Notes under the pieces: generated by a model
What the model saw: only the letters and a program-made list of their open reading frames with translations
What the model was told of the DNA's origin: nothing
Databases searched by the model: none
Assembly: GCA_937924145.1 (NCBI GenBank)
Contig: CALDTJ010000471.1
Coordinates: 1-32,038 of the forward strand
Direction of reading: 5' to 3'
Source: an uncultured Saprospiraceae bacterium
GTDB taxonomy: Bacteria > Bacteroidota > Bacteroidia > Chitinophagales > Saprospiraceae
Length of the DNA stretch: 32,038 bases
In this document: in pieces, positions 24,701-31,887 of the stretch
Layout: each line of letters starts with the position of its first letter
Position numbering within the stretch: the stretch's first letter is position 1
Made by a program: the position numbers and the translations under genes

Positions 24701-25044
24701 CAAGTAGTATCAAGAGGATCACCATAATGATCGCTCGCCCCACCTCTTTCACTAATTAATTTAACTTCTGTATTTCCATCAGGCGAGATCAAGGTAACTT
24801 GTAAATCATTTCGCCATCTATGATCAATAATCAATTTAATCTCATTTAGAAACACATCTTGACCTAATTGGCTACCAGGGGCATCACTAATGGGAATAGA
24901 TACCTGCACACAATTATTGTCAGGAATATTAATAGCTAAATTGCAATCTCCGTTATTTATGACCACTTGTCCACTTAGTATTGCGAAAGGGCAACACCAT
25001 AAGAACAAAAGTAAAATCGGTTTAAGAATACTCAATATTTTCAT
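18760..25044 (-). CDS. Giant SprB-repeat adhesin with T9SS sorting domain
   Basis: A cell-surface protein of 2,094 residues from the ATG at 25044 (10 more from 25074, which would start inside the upstream MITE). Order by pattern: signal peptide (ILKPILLLFLWCCPFAILSG); proprotein convertase P-type domain (about 30-195, with NLAINIPDNNCVQVSIPI and DHRWRNDLQVTLISPDG); fibronectin III-like strand set (about 200-290); MAM/jelly-roll domain (about 310-480); calcium-binding DTDNDGFGDP and CDDTDATINPNAVEIPCNGI (about 490-555); Ig/PKD-like region to about 800; about fifteen SprB repeats of 75-90 residues (about 800-2010), each with a Cys, a GG-x-PY-x-Y-x-W core and an x-ITDxNGC end; and a type A C-terminal sorting domain (FKLYPNPTASISFLDL). 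SprB is the gliding adhesin of Flavobacterium. This is likely a surface adhesin exported by T9SS; its ligand is unknown. Confidence 0.9.
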   Translation of the reverse strand: MKILSILKPILLLFLWCCPFAILSGQVVINNGDCNLAINIPDNNCVQVSIPISDAPGSQLGQDVFLNEIKLIIDHRWRNDLQVTLISPDGNTEVKLISERGGASDHYGDPLDTTCSTPFILANTPCSTDSVKNIASSTQTIGTFIPEEPFSNFNLATPFNPNAIWTLEVCDDKFGDIGSLEFVELSFIPLGCPAPTDLEAFNITARTIDLGWINNGQCNNVVVEYGPEGFTPGNGTTAGAPNSQVVVLNCVEEFDLFDLEQLTAYDIYVRQICSGFSYAYNSCRVTATTDCVLPPVTLSENFNNQVGCGSNGGDCIDCPTVDGVWKNSVTDDIDWIVNSGSTASSNTGPSNDADNLNGQYIYLESSSSCRPDKEAILLTDCIQVEASTGICHLSFYYHMFGNNINSLFLEITTDGTNWVNLWSATGNQGNEWFRQYINLSAYDGMVLQFRFRGISAAVGVRGDIGLDRINFYGSQLKGSDIFYADTDNDGFGDPMDSIAVCFAAQPMGYVANKLDCDDTDATINPNAVEIPCNGIDENCNGDLDDEVIFNPTFAVSPICSGETAMITVNPSNAGKIYWFDNMAGTMPLDSGMTFITPLLADTTTYFFQETNTFSGQTCESDIIPVEVIVNPQPEITNASGNQNVCENTAFDLTTLVIQDANSATDTILFFTNDSYSANAQITNPIVAISSDSIFYIQARSVTGCTDELTLSFSKQPTPSVTINQGDTLDLCFQSNPQLITATENGGGLGPFDFTWSTGAQGDEAIIFSRSKDFIQEIDVTVTSQTNGCSATDRIVIHTLPSISSIQVTDIQEPSFCQEDGAIIVDPLDGQAPYDYNWSGAVSGIENDVTTNNYTISNLELGAYNITVTDNFGCSKTLPQQVVNGPDFGINEITDVTCFGQSDGTITLNVGGLVNPTYQWSDGTTDFSNNQNVSALSGGVYSVIVDADNVAPCAIDSIVITEPEMLVVLNENAISPSCANVADGAIELAVTGGTPTIEGNYNFAWDNGISNTSNPQNLSPNTYNVTISDTKNCSIVEQVIIEPTPQLNITLNPINPKCFGQDDGEISAVVTGGTPPYTYAWNDDLSQTTENAFGLKATTYTLTVTDANGCQSTSSETLVDPVAITADVATITQPLCREISDGVIDLVVSGGTGTYQYLWSNGATTTNLTSISAGIYQVTITDENNCDFQIDSINVTAPELMNIVFSTLQAPTCVGVENGMLGTTVNGGVAPYDYAWSNGATTANIDNLSSTDYFVEVTDANGCISVSDTAQLVAPQLVSIEDFLVIDSIQCKDANNGSVFYRVKSEAAGANSFSFRWQDSTLIADDLNGFWLSSDYTTLSAGNYDLEIMDNIGCVLNTSFEITEPDFLQIDTVLAESPSCFGENDGNAIANISGGTAPYTYSWTLPNNRIVRTAGEILQNIDGGNYKLEIIDVNNCVSPAYNFNIESSSPINLEVTEVRDVSCSNPENGLIDINATGGRGGINFEWNNGLLTEDLTDLDAGVYTVSITDGAECTLIRSFEIKFEEDSLDLELVSLNNPNCEGTNDGEISIKVNGGFGTYQYFWNNGDQVIDGDSTSLQGLSEGVYNVSVVDESNEYLCVGYLGDLTLLPEGDISVSLDDFTNELACFDDNNGAFFITPNGGTAPYEYLWSNGATTQDVDNLTAGNYTLTVTDANGCTWSSEELFPEILSPINSFKIRPNFVTDSLCVGDDSGQIMIDFDGGTFPYTFDWNNGATTASIQNLLPGNYSLTATDQNNCVVRFDTTIAIKVEALQANLLTSDLTCFNDNSGFIEAKVICGVPPYQYLWSTGDTTKNLINLPQGNYAVTITDANGAEMTDAITLRSPPLLKVDSTRIDLINCEGFIRLDVSGGVSNSYNYTWRDEMGIIISTTNTANGLAAGNYGVTIQDANNCQVILDDLVIANELTIDSIETSSTFNKQSNRGTLRVDTIIGGTAPYNYLWLNENNGVIGTNAVVSGVVLGDYYVIVTDQNGCELRQKQTLDISDPIVELSEVESFKLYPNPTASISFLDLQFAKSVDVSISLLDGIGKELILIEKRNITTFQQEIDLSSYASGIFYIKIIVDDYPPFGEKLFYFKN

Positions 25045-25058
25045 AAAAGGTATTTCAG

Positions 25059-25166
25059 TATGCTGTGGGTGCATTTCATTTTTTCACTTTTTTTATTGAA
25101 CCCATCCTTAATCCTTCCCTTGAAAAAGGAAGGAATGGCGAAAAAATGAAATGCACCCTATGCTGT
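25059..25166. mobile_element. 92-bp MITE with 8-bp target duplication
   Basis: GGGTGCATTTCATTTTTTC (25067-25085) is repeated perfectly in inverse at 25140-25158, giving 19-bp terminal inverted repeats around a 92-bp element. A second hairpin, TCCTTCC/GGAAGGA, lies in its middle. TATGCTGT occurs directly on both sides (25059-25066 and 25159-25166), an 8-bp target-site duplication that shows insertion by a transposase acting in trans. No coding capacity. It sits 22 bp upstream of the adhesin start codon. The parental insertion sequence family is not identified. Confidence 0.88.
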
Positions 25167-25408
25167 TATTGCTATGGCAGAAAAAATCAATCCATAAATT
25201 ATTTTGGACAATCAAAGCCCTTTTTCTAATTGAAAATTATGGATATGAGGCAGTAAATCGTAAAGATAGGTAACTTGGAAGAATCTAAAATTTGAAGGAG
25301 TTGTAGCTCCTGTATTGTAAAAATATTAAAATATTGCCTTACTTCGCAATAGATTTGTGTCTATCGCTTATCAAAATCAAATTATTTTTATAAATCAATA
25401 ACGATATT
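25167..25408. other. Intergenic region between divergent genes
   Basis: With the MITE it separates the adhesin (minus) and the amidohydrolase lipoprotein (plus). No gene is visible. Read leftward, TATCTTTA (25268-25261) is a one-mismatch -7 box that could serve the adhesin. No firm promoter for the plus-strand gene is seen. Confidence 0.4.
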
Positions 25409-27118
25409 ATGAAGAATCGTATTCTATACCTATTCCTTTTTTTTAGCCTTTTTGCTTGCCAATCAGATCAAGAGCAGCCAATAGCGGATATGGTTTTAAT
25501 CAACGGGGAAATAGCTACTGTAGATAAAAAAAATCCTAACGTAGCTGCTTTAGCAATAAAAGCGGATAGAATTATCCAGTTGGGAACAAACGAAGAAATT
25601 CAAAAATTAGTTGGCGAAGAAACGAAGGTCGTTAACCTAAAAGGCAATTTTGCTATGCCTGGAATTATTGAAGGTCATGGTCACTTTTCGAGTATTGGCA
25701 CGACTCTACAAAACCTAAATTTTATCCGATCTAAAAGTTGGGATGATATTGTCGCCATGGTAGCTGAAAAAGCTAAAACGGCTAAACCAGGAGAATGGAT
25801 TACTGGTAGAGGCTGGCACCAAGAAAAATGGGATGGCGTGCTGGACAAACAAGTTTTAGGTTATCCTTATCATGATAAATTAAGTGAAGTTTCGCCTAAT
25901 AATCCAGTGATGTTACGTCATGCTAGTGGACATGGGTTGATTGCCAATGAAAAAGCAATGAGCGTTGCTGGTGTATCTAAAGAAACACCTAATCCTAATG
26001 GAGGAGAGATAGTTAGAGATTCGAGAGGCGAGGCAATTGGGGTTTTTGAAGAAACAGCTATGGGCGTTATTGGCAATGCTTATGACGAATATTTGGAAAC
26101 GTTATCAGAAGAAGATAAAACTAGAATTTGGTACGAAGGCATCGAATTAGCAGAAGCAGAATGTATTAAAAAAGGAATTACTTCTTTTCAAGATGCAGGT
26201 TCTACTTTTGTGGAAATTGATCGCTATAAAAAATTAGCAGAAGAAGGAGAGTTAGATTTACGACTTTGGGCAATGATTGGTAGCCGAGAAGATAATTTGG
26301 CAGAGAATCTTAAGAATTTTCCTATTCTCAACGCAGGTAATCACTTCTTTACTAGCCGAGCCATCAAAGGATATTTAGATGGCGCATTGGGTTCATTTGG
26401 TGCTTGGTTATTAGAATCTTATAATGACAAACCAGATTTTCATGGGCAGAATGTAACTCCAATTGAAGAAATAGAGCGGATTGCAGGTCTAGCAGCAAAA
26501 AATAAATTACAATATTGTGTGCATGCGATTGGAGATAGAGGCAATCGAGAAATGTTAGATTTATTTGAAAAAATATTCAAAACGATGCCCGACCAATCTG
26601 ACTTTCGTTGGAGAATTGAGCACTCCCAACATATCGATCCTACCGATATTCCACGTTTTGGACAACTAGGCGTTATAGCTGCGATGCAAGCCGTTCATTG
26701 TACTTCTGATTCACCGTTTGTAGTAAAAAGGTTAGGGGAACAAAGGGCAAGAGAAGGCGCCTATCCTTGGCGATCTTTATTAGACTCCGATGCAGTAGTA
26801 ACGAATGGAACAGATGCTCCAGTAGAAGATGTTGATCCTATCGAGAGTTTCTATGCCTCTGTTACTAGAAAGCGAGTTGGCTCTGATGTTGCTTTTTTTC
26901 CAGAACAATGCATGACTAGAGCAGAGGGACTGAAAGCATATACTTTGTCAAATGCTTATGCCGCTTTTGAAGAAAAAGATAAGGGATCTTTGGAAATTGG
27001 AAAGTTGGCAGATGTGACGGTTTTGTCTAAAAATTTACTGACTTGTGCAGATGATGAGATTATGGATACAGAAATCGTTTATACGATTATTGGGGGGAAA
27101 GTGAAGTATCAAAAGTAA
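25409..27118 (+). CDS. Amidohydrolase (YtcJ/amidohydrolase 3 family) lipoprotein
   Basis: The 569-residue metal-dependent hydrolase is exported as a lipoprotein (LFFSLFACQSD, Cys17). Motifs: EGHGHFSS with His90 and His92 for metal binding, KGYLDGALGSFGAWL, VHAIGDRGNREMLD with a further His, RIEHSQHIDPTDI, and TNGTDAPVEDVDP, the closing aspartate region. The C-terminal part (LEIGKLADVTVLSKNLLTC) matches the composite beta domain typical of amidohydrolases such as YtcJ and D-aminoacylase. Substrate unknown; an N-acyl or cyclic amide compound outside the cytoplasm is the usual suggestion. It converges with the ArgE-like gene, with a shared terminator-type hairpin. Confidence 0.88.
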   Translation: MKNRILYLFLFFSLFACQSDQEQPIADMVLINGEIATVDKKNPNVAALAIKADRIIQLGTNEEIQKLVGEETKVVNLKGNFAMPGIIEGHGHFSSIGTTLQNLNFIRSKSWDDIVAMVAEKAKTAKPGEWITGRGWHQEKWDGVLDKQVLGYPYHDKLSEVSPNNPVMLRHASGHGLIANEKAMSVAGVSKETPNPNGGEIVRDSRGEAIGVFEETAMGVIGNAYDEYLETLSEEDKTRIWYEGIELAEAECIKKGITSFQDAGSTFVEIDRYKKLAEEGELDLRLWAMIGSREDNLAENLKNFPILNAGNHFFTSRAIKGYLDGALGSFGAWLLESYNDKPDFHGQNVTPIEEIERIAGLAAKNKLQYCVHAIGDRGNREMLDLFEKIFKTMPDQSDFRWRIEHSQHIDPTDIPRFGQLGVIAAMQAVHCTSDSPFVVKRLGEQRAREGAYPWRSLLDSDAVVTNGTDAPVEDVDPIESFYASVTRKRVGSDVAFFPEQCMTRAEGLKAYTLSNAYAAFEEKDKGSLEIGKLADVTVLSKNLLTCADDEIMDTEIVYTIIGGKVKYQK

Positions 27119-27129
27119 TAGGTATTAGT

Positions 27130-27162
27130 AGTTGTTCCAGTCCGCAGTGGACTGGAACAACT
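27130..27162. terminator. Hairpin between convergent genes
   Basis: AGTTGTTCCAGTCC (27130-27143) pairs with GGACTGGAACAACT (27149-27162), a perfect 14-bp stem with a 5-nt loop. It separates the amidohydrolase (ends 27118) and ArgE-like gene (ends 27171). The T tract is short, so termination is likely but not certain. Confidence 0.7.
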
Positions 27163-27170
27163 TTACCATA

Positions 27171-28241
27171 CTACCTTAACTTCAAACCATCCAACAACTG
27201 CAAATAAATACCTATCCCCTCCTCAATTTCTTGTAAATAAATAAACTCATCGGCAGTATGAGATCGCTCCGATTTCCCACAACCAATTTTGATAGTCGTA
27301 AAAGGTAATAGAGCTTGATCCGAAAGGGTCGGTGATCCGTAGTAAGGTCTGTCCAATGCCAAACCTCTTTTGACTATTGGGTGGTCCAAACCAATTTTAG
27401 AAGAATTCAAACGAAAAGAACGGGCTTTTAAATTCGAGGTCGTATTTTTTTGTAAAAAATTAAAGACTTCCTCATTTCCATACTCTTCGTTTGTTCGGAT
27501 ATCAATCACAAATTTACAGCTATCAGGCACTACGTTATGCTGAGTTCCCGCTTGTATTTGGGACACTGTCATTTTCGTTTTACCCAAAACGTTAGATACT
27601 TTTTCAAATTCATGGTTTCTAATCCAATCAATATCCTTTAAAGCAATATAAATCGCATTGATTCCTTCTTCTCTAGCAGCATGACCCGACTTTCCTATCG
27701 CCTCTCCATCTACTACCATCAGTCCTTTTTCTGCAATTGCCATGCGCATTTGGGTAGGTTCACCGATGATACCTAGATCAATCGGAGCAATTTTGTCACG
27801 TACTACCGCAATTCCATTCGGCCCAGAAATTTCTTCTTCTGCCGAAGCAACAAAGATTAGGTTGTAACCTAAATCTTGGTGACTATACAAATGCATGAAA
27901 GTAGCTAATAGTGCCACTAAAGAACCACCGGCATCATTACTTCCCAAACCGTATAGCACTCCATTCGTAATTTCTGGATTAAATGGATCTTTGGTATAGC
28001 CACTTGCGGGTTTAACCGTATCGTGGTGAGAGTTTAATAAAATAGTTGGCTGCTGGGTTGACCATTTTTTAGAACGAGCAATGACATTATTACCAATTCG
28101 CTCCGTCGGAATACCTCTTTGTGAAAAAAAATAATCAATCAAGCCTGCGGTCTGATCTTCTTGGCGAGAAAAAGATTCGGTAGCAATCAGTTGAGTTAAT
28201 AAATTGATAGCGTCAGTAACTATATTTTTATCTACGAGCAT
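27171..28241 (-). CDS. M20 family deacylase (ArgE/N-succinylcitrulline desuccinylase-like)
   Basis: The 356-residue cytoplasmic metallohydrolase has the co-catalytic zinc site of M20 enzymes: His72-x-Asp74 in LLNSHHDTVKP, Asp103 in YGLGSNDAGGSLVA, the Glu pair in VASAEEEISG, GEPTQMRMAIAEKGL, and a late His in SERSHTADEF. In Bacteroidota, arginine synthesis uses succinylated or acetylated intermediates, and the enzyme that removes the acyl group from (succinyl)citrulline or acetylornithine looks like this one. No other arginine gene is in the window, so the pathway assignment is inference. It has no signal peptide. Confidence 0.85.
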   Translation of the reverse strand: MLVDKNIVTDAINLLTQLIATESFSRQEDQTAGLIDYFFSQRGIPTERIGNNVIARSKKWSTQQPTILLNSHHDTVKPASGYTKDPFNPEITNGVLYGLGSNDAGGSLVALLATFMHLYSHQDLGYNLIFVASAEEEISGPNGIAVVRDKIAPIDLGIIGEPTQMRMAIAEKGLMVVDGEAIGKSGHAAREEGINAIYIALKDIDWIRNHEFEKVSNVLGKTKMTVSQIQAGTQHNVVPDSCKFVIDIRTNEEYGNEEVFNFLQKNTTSNLKARSFRLNSSKIGLDHPIVKRGLALDRPYYGSPTLSDQALLPFTTIKIGCGKSERSHTADEFIYLQEIEEGIGIYLQLLDGLKLR

Positions 28242-28301
28242 AATTATTTTAAACTTCAGAATTCAATTCTATTAAAAACATAAAAGTACTTTTAATAAAG
28301 G

Positions 28302-28336
28302 AAAAATCCCTGTCTTCGGGGTGATGAAAACAGGGA
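28302..28336 (-). terminator. Terminator of the outer-membrane beta-barrel gene
   Basis: TCCCTGT (28307-28313) pairs with ACAGGGA (28330-28336) over a 16-nt loop. Read leftward five T follow (28306-28302). It lies 92 bp after the stop of the gene at 28428-29114. Confidence 0.6.
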
Positions 28337-28427
28337 CTAAAGTAACATTTGGTTTAATGCAAAAGGAGTTTTATTGATCGCAAAAGGGTTTTACTTTTAT
28401 AGCGATTTCTAAAATCTGGTCATTCTT

Positions 28428-29114
28428 TTATAAATTCATTTTATAGCCAACAGTCACACCAACGCCTCTATTCTTCAAATTCAAATCAACAACTGGCGCA
28501 TTGTATAAGTCTGAAAAACCGTGAACATAGCGAGCATCTGCAAAGAATTCTCCACCGCTTGTTTCATACGCCATACCAGCACCAACACTTGCACTTATTT
28601 CTAGCCTTTCGTAGTTTAAAGCATCTAAGTCAATATTGGTCTTAATAGGATTTATGTCAAATAAAAGATTCGCTCTAGTATCTAATTGACCATTTACAGC
28701 ATAACTTACAACTGGCCCAGCCGTCACATTAAATCTTAATCCTTCGGTTCCGAATTTATACTTAGCTAGTACCGGCACTTCTAAATAATTAATTTTTGTT
28801 CGAGCAGTAACACCTGCTGGGATTGGCAAGCCCCCTAAATTAATATTAATGCCTTCACTTACTTGAAATCCTTTTGTGGTGTATAATAATTCTGGTTGAA
28901 AAGAAAAATTTTCGCCCAAACCTATTTCTGCCACCAATCCATAAGTTGGAGAGGTTAAACCTTCTACATTTTGAGTCAATCCTTCCGCTGCGTCAGTCAC
29001 ATCTATGAAAGAAGTATAAACACCTGCTTTAGCACCCACAGAAACCTGTGCATAAGAAAAAGTAGCCGTTAATAATAAAGCTGCTATCGTTAATACATTT
29101 TGAATCCTTTTCAT
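28428..29114 (-). CDS. Outer-membrane beta-barrel protein (PorT/OMP_b-brl_2-like)
   Basis: From the ATG at 29114 the protein has 228 residues, with signal peptide MKRIQNVLTIAALLLTATFS ending YAQ. A longer frame from 29180 would use TTG and bury the signal. The body alternates short beta strands ending in aromatic residues (GAKAGVYTSF, FSFQPELLYTTKGFQV, INYLEVPVLAKYKF, FFADARYVHGF), the pattern of the eight-stranded Bacteroidota outer-membrane barrel family. It closes with GVTVGYKMNL. No specific function. It has its own leader palindrome at 29141-29163 and a terminator at 28302. Confidence 0.85.
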   Translation of the reverse strand: MKRIQNVLTIAALLLTATFSYAQVSVGAKAGVYTSFIDVTDAAEGLTQNVEGLTSPTYGLVAEIGLGENFSFQPELLYTTKGFQVSEGININLGGLPIPAGVTARTKINYLEVPVLAKYKFGTEGLRFNVTAGPVVSYAVNGQLDTRANLLFDINPIKTNIDLDALNYERLEISASVGAGMAYETSGGEFFADARYVHGFSDLYNAPVVDLNLKNRGVGVTVGYKMNL

Positions 29115-29140
29115 AATCGTTGAGATTTTCGTTACACAAT

Positions 29141-29163
29141 TACAGTAAAATAGCGTTACTGTA
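29141..29163. repeat. 8-bp palindrome in the barrel gene leader
   Basis: TACAGTAA (29141-29148) is inverted as TTACTGTA (29156-29163) with a 7-nt spacer, 27 bp upstream of the beta-barrel start codon. Read leftward, CATCTTTG lies further upstream as a one-mismatch -7 box, so the palindrome would lie in the untranslated leader. It could be an operator or an mRNA hairpin. Confidence 0.45.
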
Positions 29164-29316
29164 TTTTTATTATGTAGCAAAGATGTAGAGACAGGATGTT
29201 AATAGCAGTTAAGTGCTTGTTATAGATTTACTAAAGTATTATATGTTAAAGTGGTGCATTGGCAGAAATACCCAAATAAATGTTAAAGCTGTTAATTTGG
29301 TTAACGATTTGAAGGA

Positions 29317-29682
29317 TTATAACCCAGGAAAAAAGGCATCTTCGAAGTGTTTTATTTCAATTTTAGCCGCAGCAGGCATCAAAATTCCAATGATGTCAAA
29401 ACGAATTTCCCAAGTGTGGTTGATTTTTTGCATATAGGCAGTGGCAGCATCTTGCAACAATATCTTTTTTCGATTAGAGACAAAGGAGGCAGGTTCTCCA
29501 AAATAATTAGAGCTACGAGTTTTCACTTCTACAAAAACTAATACTTTTTGATCCTTTGCAATGATGTCTACTTCAGATCGGCGAAACCGCCAATTCGTTT
29601 CTAATATTTCGTACCCTTTCTCTTTTAGGTATTTTACAGCTAAATCTTCGCCTTTTTTTCCTGTTTTCAAATGTTTTGCCAT
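29317..29682 (-). CDS. yraN: UPF0102/YraN family endonuclease-fold protein
   Basis: The 121-residue protein matches YraN throughout: GKKGEDLAVKYLKEKGYEIL, NWRFRRSEVDIIAKD, then VLVFVEVKTRSSNYFG, the SEVD...EVK pattern of a restriction-endonuclease-like (Holliday junction resolvase type) fold. The family is widespread in bacteria and its cellular function is not well established. Length is normal for the family. It is a single minus-strand gene divergent from the OmpA-like gene. Confidence 0.92.
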   Translation of the reverse strand: MAKHLKTGKKGEDLAVKYLKEKGYEILETNWRFRRSEVDIIAKDQKVLVFVEVKTRSSNYFGEPASFVSNRKKILLQDAATAYMQKINHTWEIRFDIIGILMPAAAKIEIKHFEDAFFPGL

Positions 29683-29820
29683 AGTAGATTGGTATTTGTG
29701 TAAAATGGCTCACTAACTTATGGAATTCTTAACGCTTTTTCGCATAGTTTTTGTTTTAATATGAATTAAGTACAAGCGACTTATTGGGATTCAGAAATTA
29801 ATGTCCCCTTTTGTGATAAC

Positions 29821-29948
29821 GATATTTCAAGTCTCCAGACCTGCCCGCAAGCATTCAGGCGGACTTGAAATCAATATCAGCTGGTCTCCTGACCAGCATA
29901 GTCGTCAAGAGACGACCTTGATACGGGATTCAAGTCTGGACTTGAATC
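29821..29948. repeat. Cluster of four short palindromes
   Basis: The 324-bp gap 29683-30006 holds TTTCAAGTC/GACTTGAAA (29825-29833, 29862-29870), CTGGTC-TCCT-GACCAG (29881-29896), GTCGTC-AAGA-GACGAC (29901-29916) and GATTCAAGTC-TG-GACTTGAATC (29927-29948). The first and last share the TTCAAGTC core. No gene is supported on either strand. The cluster resembles a REP/BIME-type intergenic element; a structured leader for the following gene is an alternative. Confidence 0.7.
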
Positions 29949-30006
29949 ATCGAGTTTTAATATTAATGAATCATAGTCTATTTATTAGTCCGCTAAATCA
30001 CAGTCC

Positions 30007-31863
30007 ATGCGTTTTATCACTTTGCTCAGTTTCTTTTTACTTTTTGCAACCAATGCTTTTGGTCAAAAAGGTAAGGACTTAAAAAAGGCGAATCAGCTTT
30101 TTAAAGAGGATAAGTATGCCCTAGCGATTCCTTTTTATCAAAAGGTTTTGACCACTAAGCAAAATTTAAGCATCAAGAGCAAATTAGCTTATTGCTATAA
30201 AATCACGAATCAAATACCTGCAGCAGTTGAATTATATGAGGAAATTGTCGAAAGTGATAGAGCCAAAACTAAATCTTATTATCACTACGCAGAATGTTTG
30301 ATGAGTAGTGGTAAATATGATGCCGCCAAAAAGTGGTTTCAAGATTACGCAAAGATTGAAACAGACGATGAGACGGTTGACAGAATGATTGCCTCCTGTG
30401 ATTTTGCAAAGACAGTTCCTGCTTATTTCGGTCATGCTGTCATTAAAACTTTTGCTCAAAATTCAGAGGAAGACGATAATTCACCTGTTTTTTGGGATAA
30501 TGGAATTGTGTTTACTTCTGATAGAAAAGGGAAGGTAAAATTTTTGGATACCAAGTCTGGCGCAACTGATAGAAGTTATCTGCGATTGTATCATAGCGAA
30601 CAATTACCAGATGGTACTTTTGCTAAACCAAAAGAGTATATTTCTAAAATAAATGATGCTCGAAAAAATACAGGCATGGCGACTTTCAAAGCAGATGGTA
30701 CTGCTATGTATTTTACTCGAAATGGAAATTTTTTAAATCGGCAAAGCGCCTATTGTTTACAATTATTTGAGGCAGCATCGGACGATGGAAAAAGTTGGAG
30801 TAAGGTTGACCCCGTTTCTTTCTGCCGTAAGGAATCCAATTATATGCACCCTTCCGTTTCGCCTGATGGAAAATTACTATTCTTCGTTTCAGACAAAGCG
30901 GGTGGTTTAGGTGGTACAGATATTTATGTTTCTAAAAAAGAAAAAAAGAGGTGGAGCAAACCCGTAAATCTAGGTTCAAAAATTAATACGAACGGGCACG
31001 AAGGTTTTCCATTTATACACCAAAATGGGAAGTTATATTTCTGTTCAAAAGGGCATTTGGGACTAGGTGGCTTTGATATCTTTGTAACCGAACTGGACGA
31101 AAATGGAGAATGGACCACTCCTACTAATTTAGGTGGACCAATTAACAGCCCTTCGGATGATATTTCTATTTTTATTAGTGAAAACGAAGAACAAGGTTTA
31201 TTTACGTCTTCCAGAGAAGGTGGAGACGATGATATATTTTTAGTATCTTTTATACCTCAAGCAATTGCCGTTAATCAGGTGATAAAGCAAGAAACAAAAG
31301 AGTCAACGACTTCCTCACAAATACCTTCTATTGATAATGAAACGATTCCCGTATCTATAGAAATTGATGCTGAAAAGCCTGCTTGGAAACTACCAGATAA
31401 TAAAGAAATAGCTAAAGAAAAAATTCCAGAATTTAAAGAGAATGAGCCAAACGAAGAAGAGGTGATTACTAAAGAAGATTTTCTAAAAGCAGAAAATTTA
31501 GATAGGGATCATTACCATCTTCCGACCATACAATTTTTTGAAGGTGATTATTTTATTACTTTCAAAATTGCAAAAGAACTAGATCAGGTAGCTGATTTAT
31601 TAAAAAAACGACCCACCTTAAAAATAGAAATATCAACACATACTGCCAACTTGGGCAGTTTTGATGAAAAGATGGATTTGACGCAAAAACGAGCCGATGG
31701 TATATTGGATTATTTACAACGAAAAGGCATTGATAAAGAAAGAATTATCGCCAAAGGATATGGCGGACAGCAACCGCTGAATAAATGTTTACTGGATATT
31801 GATTGTTCTATCGAAGAACATTCGGTTAATGATCGGGTGGAGGTGACAGTTTTGTCCAAATAA
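30007..31863 (+). CDS. TPR / PD40 propeller / OmpA-type envelope protein (PorE-like)
   Basis: The 618-residue protein has a signal peptide (ending ATNAFGQ). TPR helices follow at about 25-125 (LFKEDKYALAIPFYQKVL; AVELYEEIVESDR; YHYAECLMSSGKYDAAKKWF). A PD40/WD40-like beta-propeller covers about 145-410 (MHPSVSPDGKLLFFVSDKAG, then GLGGFDIFVTELDENG). A charged linker spans about 410-500. The OmpA C-terminal peptidoglycan-binding domain is at about 505-618 (MDLTQKRADGILDYLQRKGI, then AKGYGGQQP). This order resembles PorE of the type IX secretion system and other Bacteroidota envelope anchors, though the regulatory domain of PorE is not evident. It probably links the outer membrane to peptidoglycan. 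Nearby gldG and the SprB-type adhesin fit a gliding/T9SS context. Confidence 0.87.
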   Translation: MRFITLLSFFLLFATNAFGQKGKDLKKANQLFKEDKYALAIPFYQKVLTTKQNLSIKSKLAYCYKITNQIPAAVELYEEIVESDRAKTKSYYHYAECLMSSGKYDAAKKWFQDYAKIETDDETVDRMIASCDFAKTVPAYFGHAVIKTFAQNSEEDDNSPVFWDNGIVFTSDRKGKVKFLDTKSGATDRSYLRLYHSEQLPDGTFAKPKEYISKINDARKNTGMATFKADGTAMYFTRNGNFLNRQSAYCLQLFEAASDDGKSWSKVDPVSFCRKESNYMHPSVSPDGKLLFFVSDKAGGLGGTDIYVSKKEKKRWSKPVNLGSKINTNGHEGFPFIHQNGKLYFCSKGHLGLGGFDIFVTELDENGEWTTPTNLGGPINSPSDDISIFISENEEQGLFTSSREGGDDDIFLVSFIPQAIAVNQVIKQETKESTTSSQIPSIDNETIPVSIEIDAEKPAWKLPDNKEIAKEKIPEFKENEPNEEEVITKEDFLKAENLDRDHYHLPTIQFFEGDYFITFKIAKELDQVADLLKKRPTLKIEISTHTANLGSFDEKMDLTQKRADGILDYLQRKGIDKERIIAKGYGGQQPLNKCLLDIDCSIEEHSVNDRVEVTVLSK

Positions 31864-31887
31864 TTCATACGAATAAACTGGTACGTG

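Noticed and set aside
18760-25044. Possible tandem DNA repeats or phase-variable tract inside the adhesin gene
   Set aside because: The SprB repeats are similar as protein but diverged as DNA, and I saw no long homopolymer or short tandem tract in the reading frame that would shift it.
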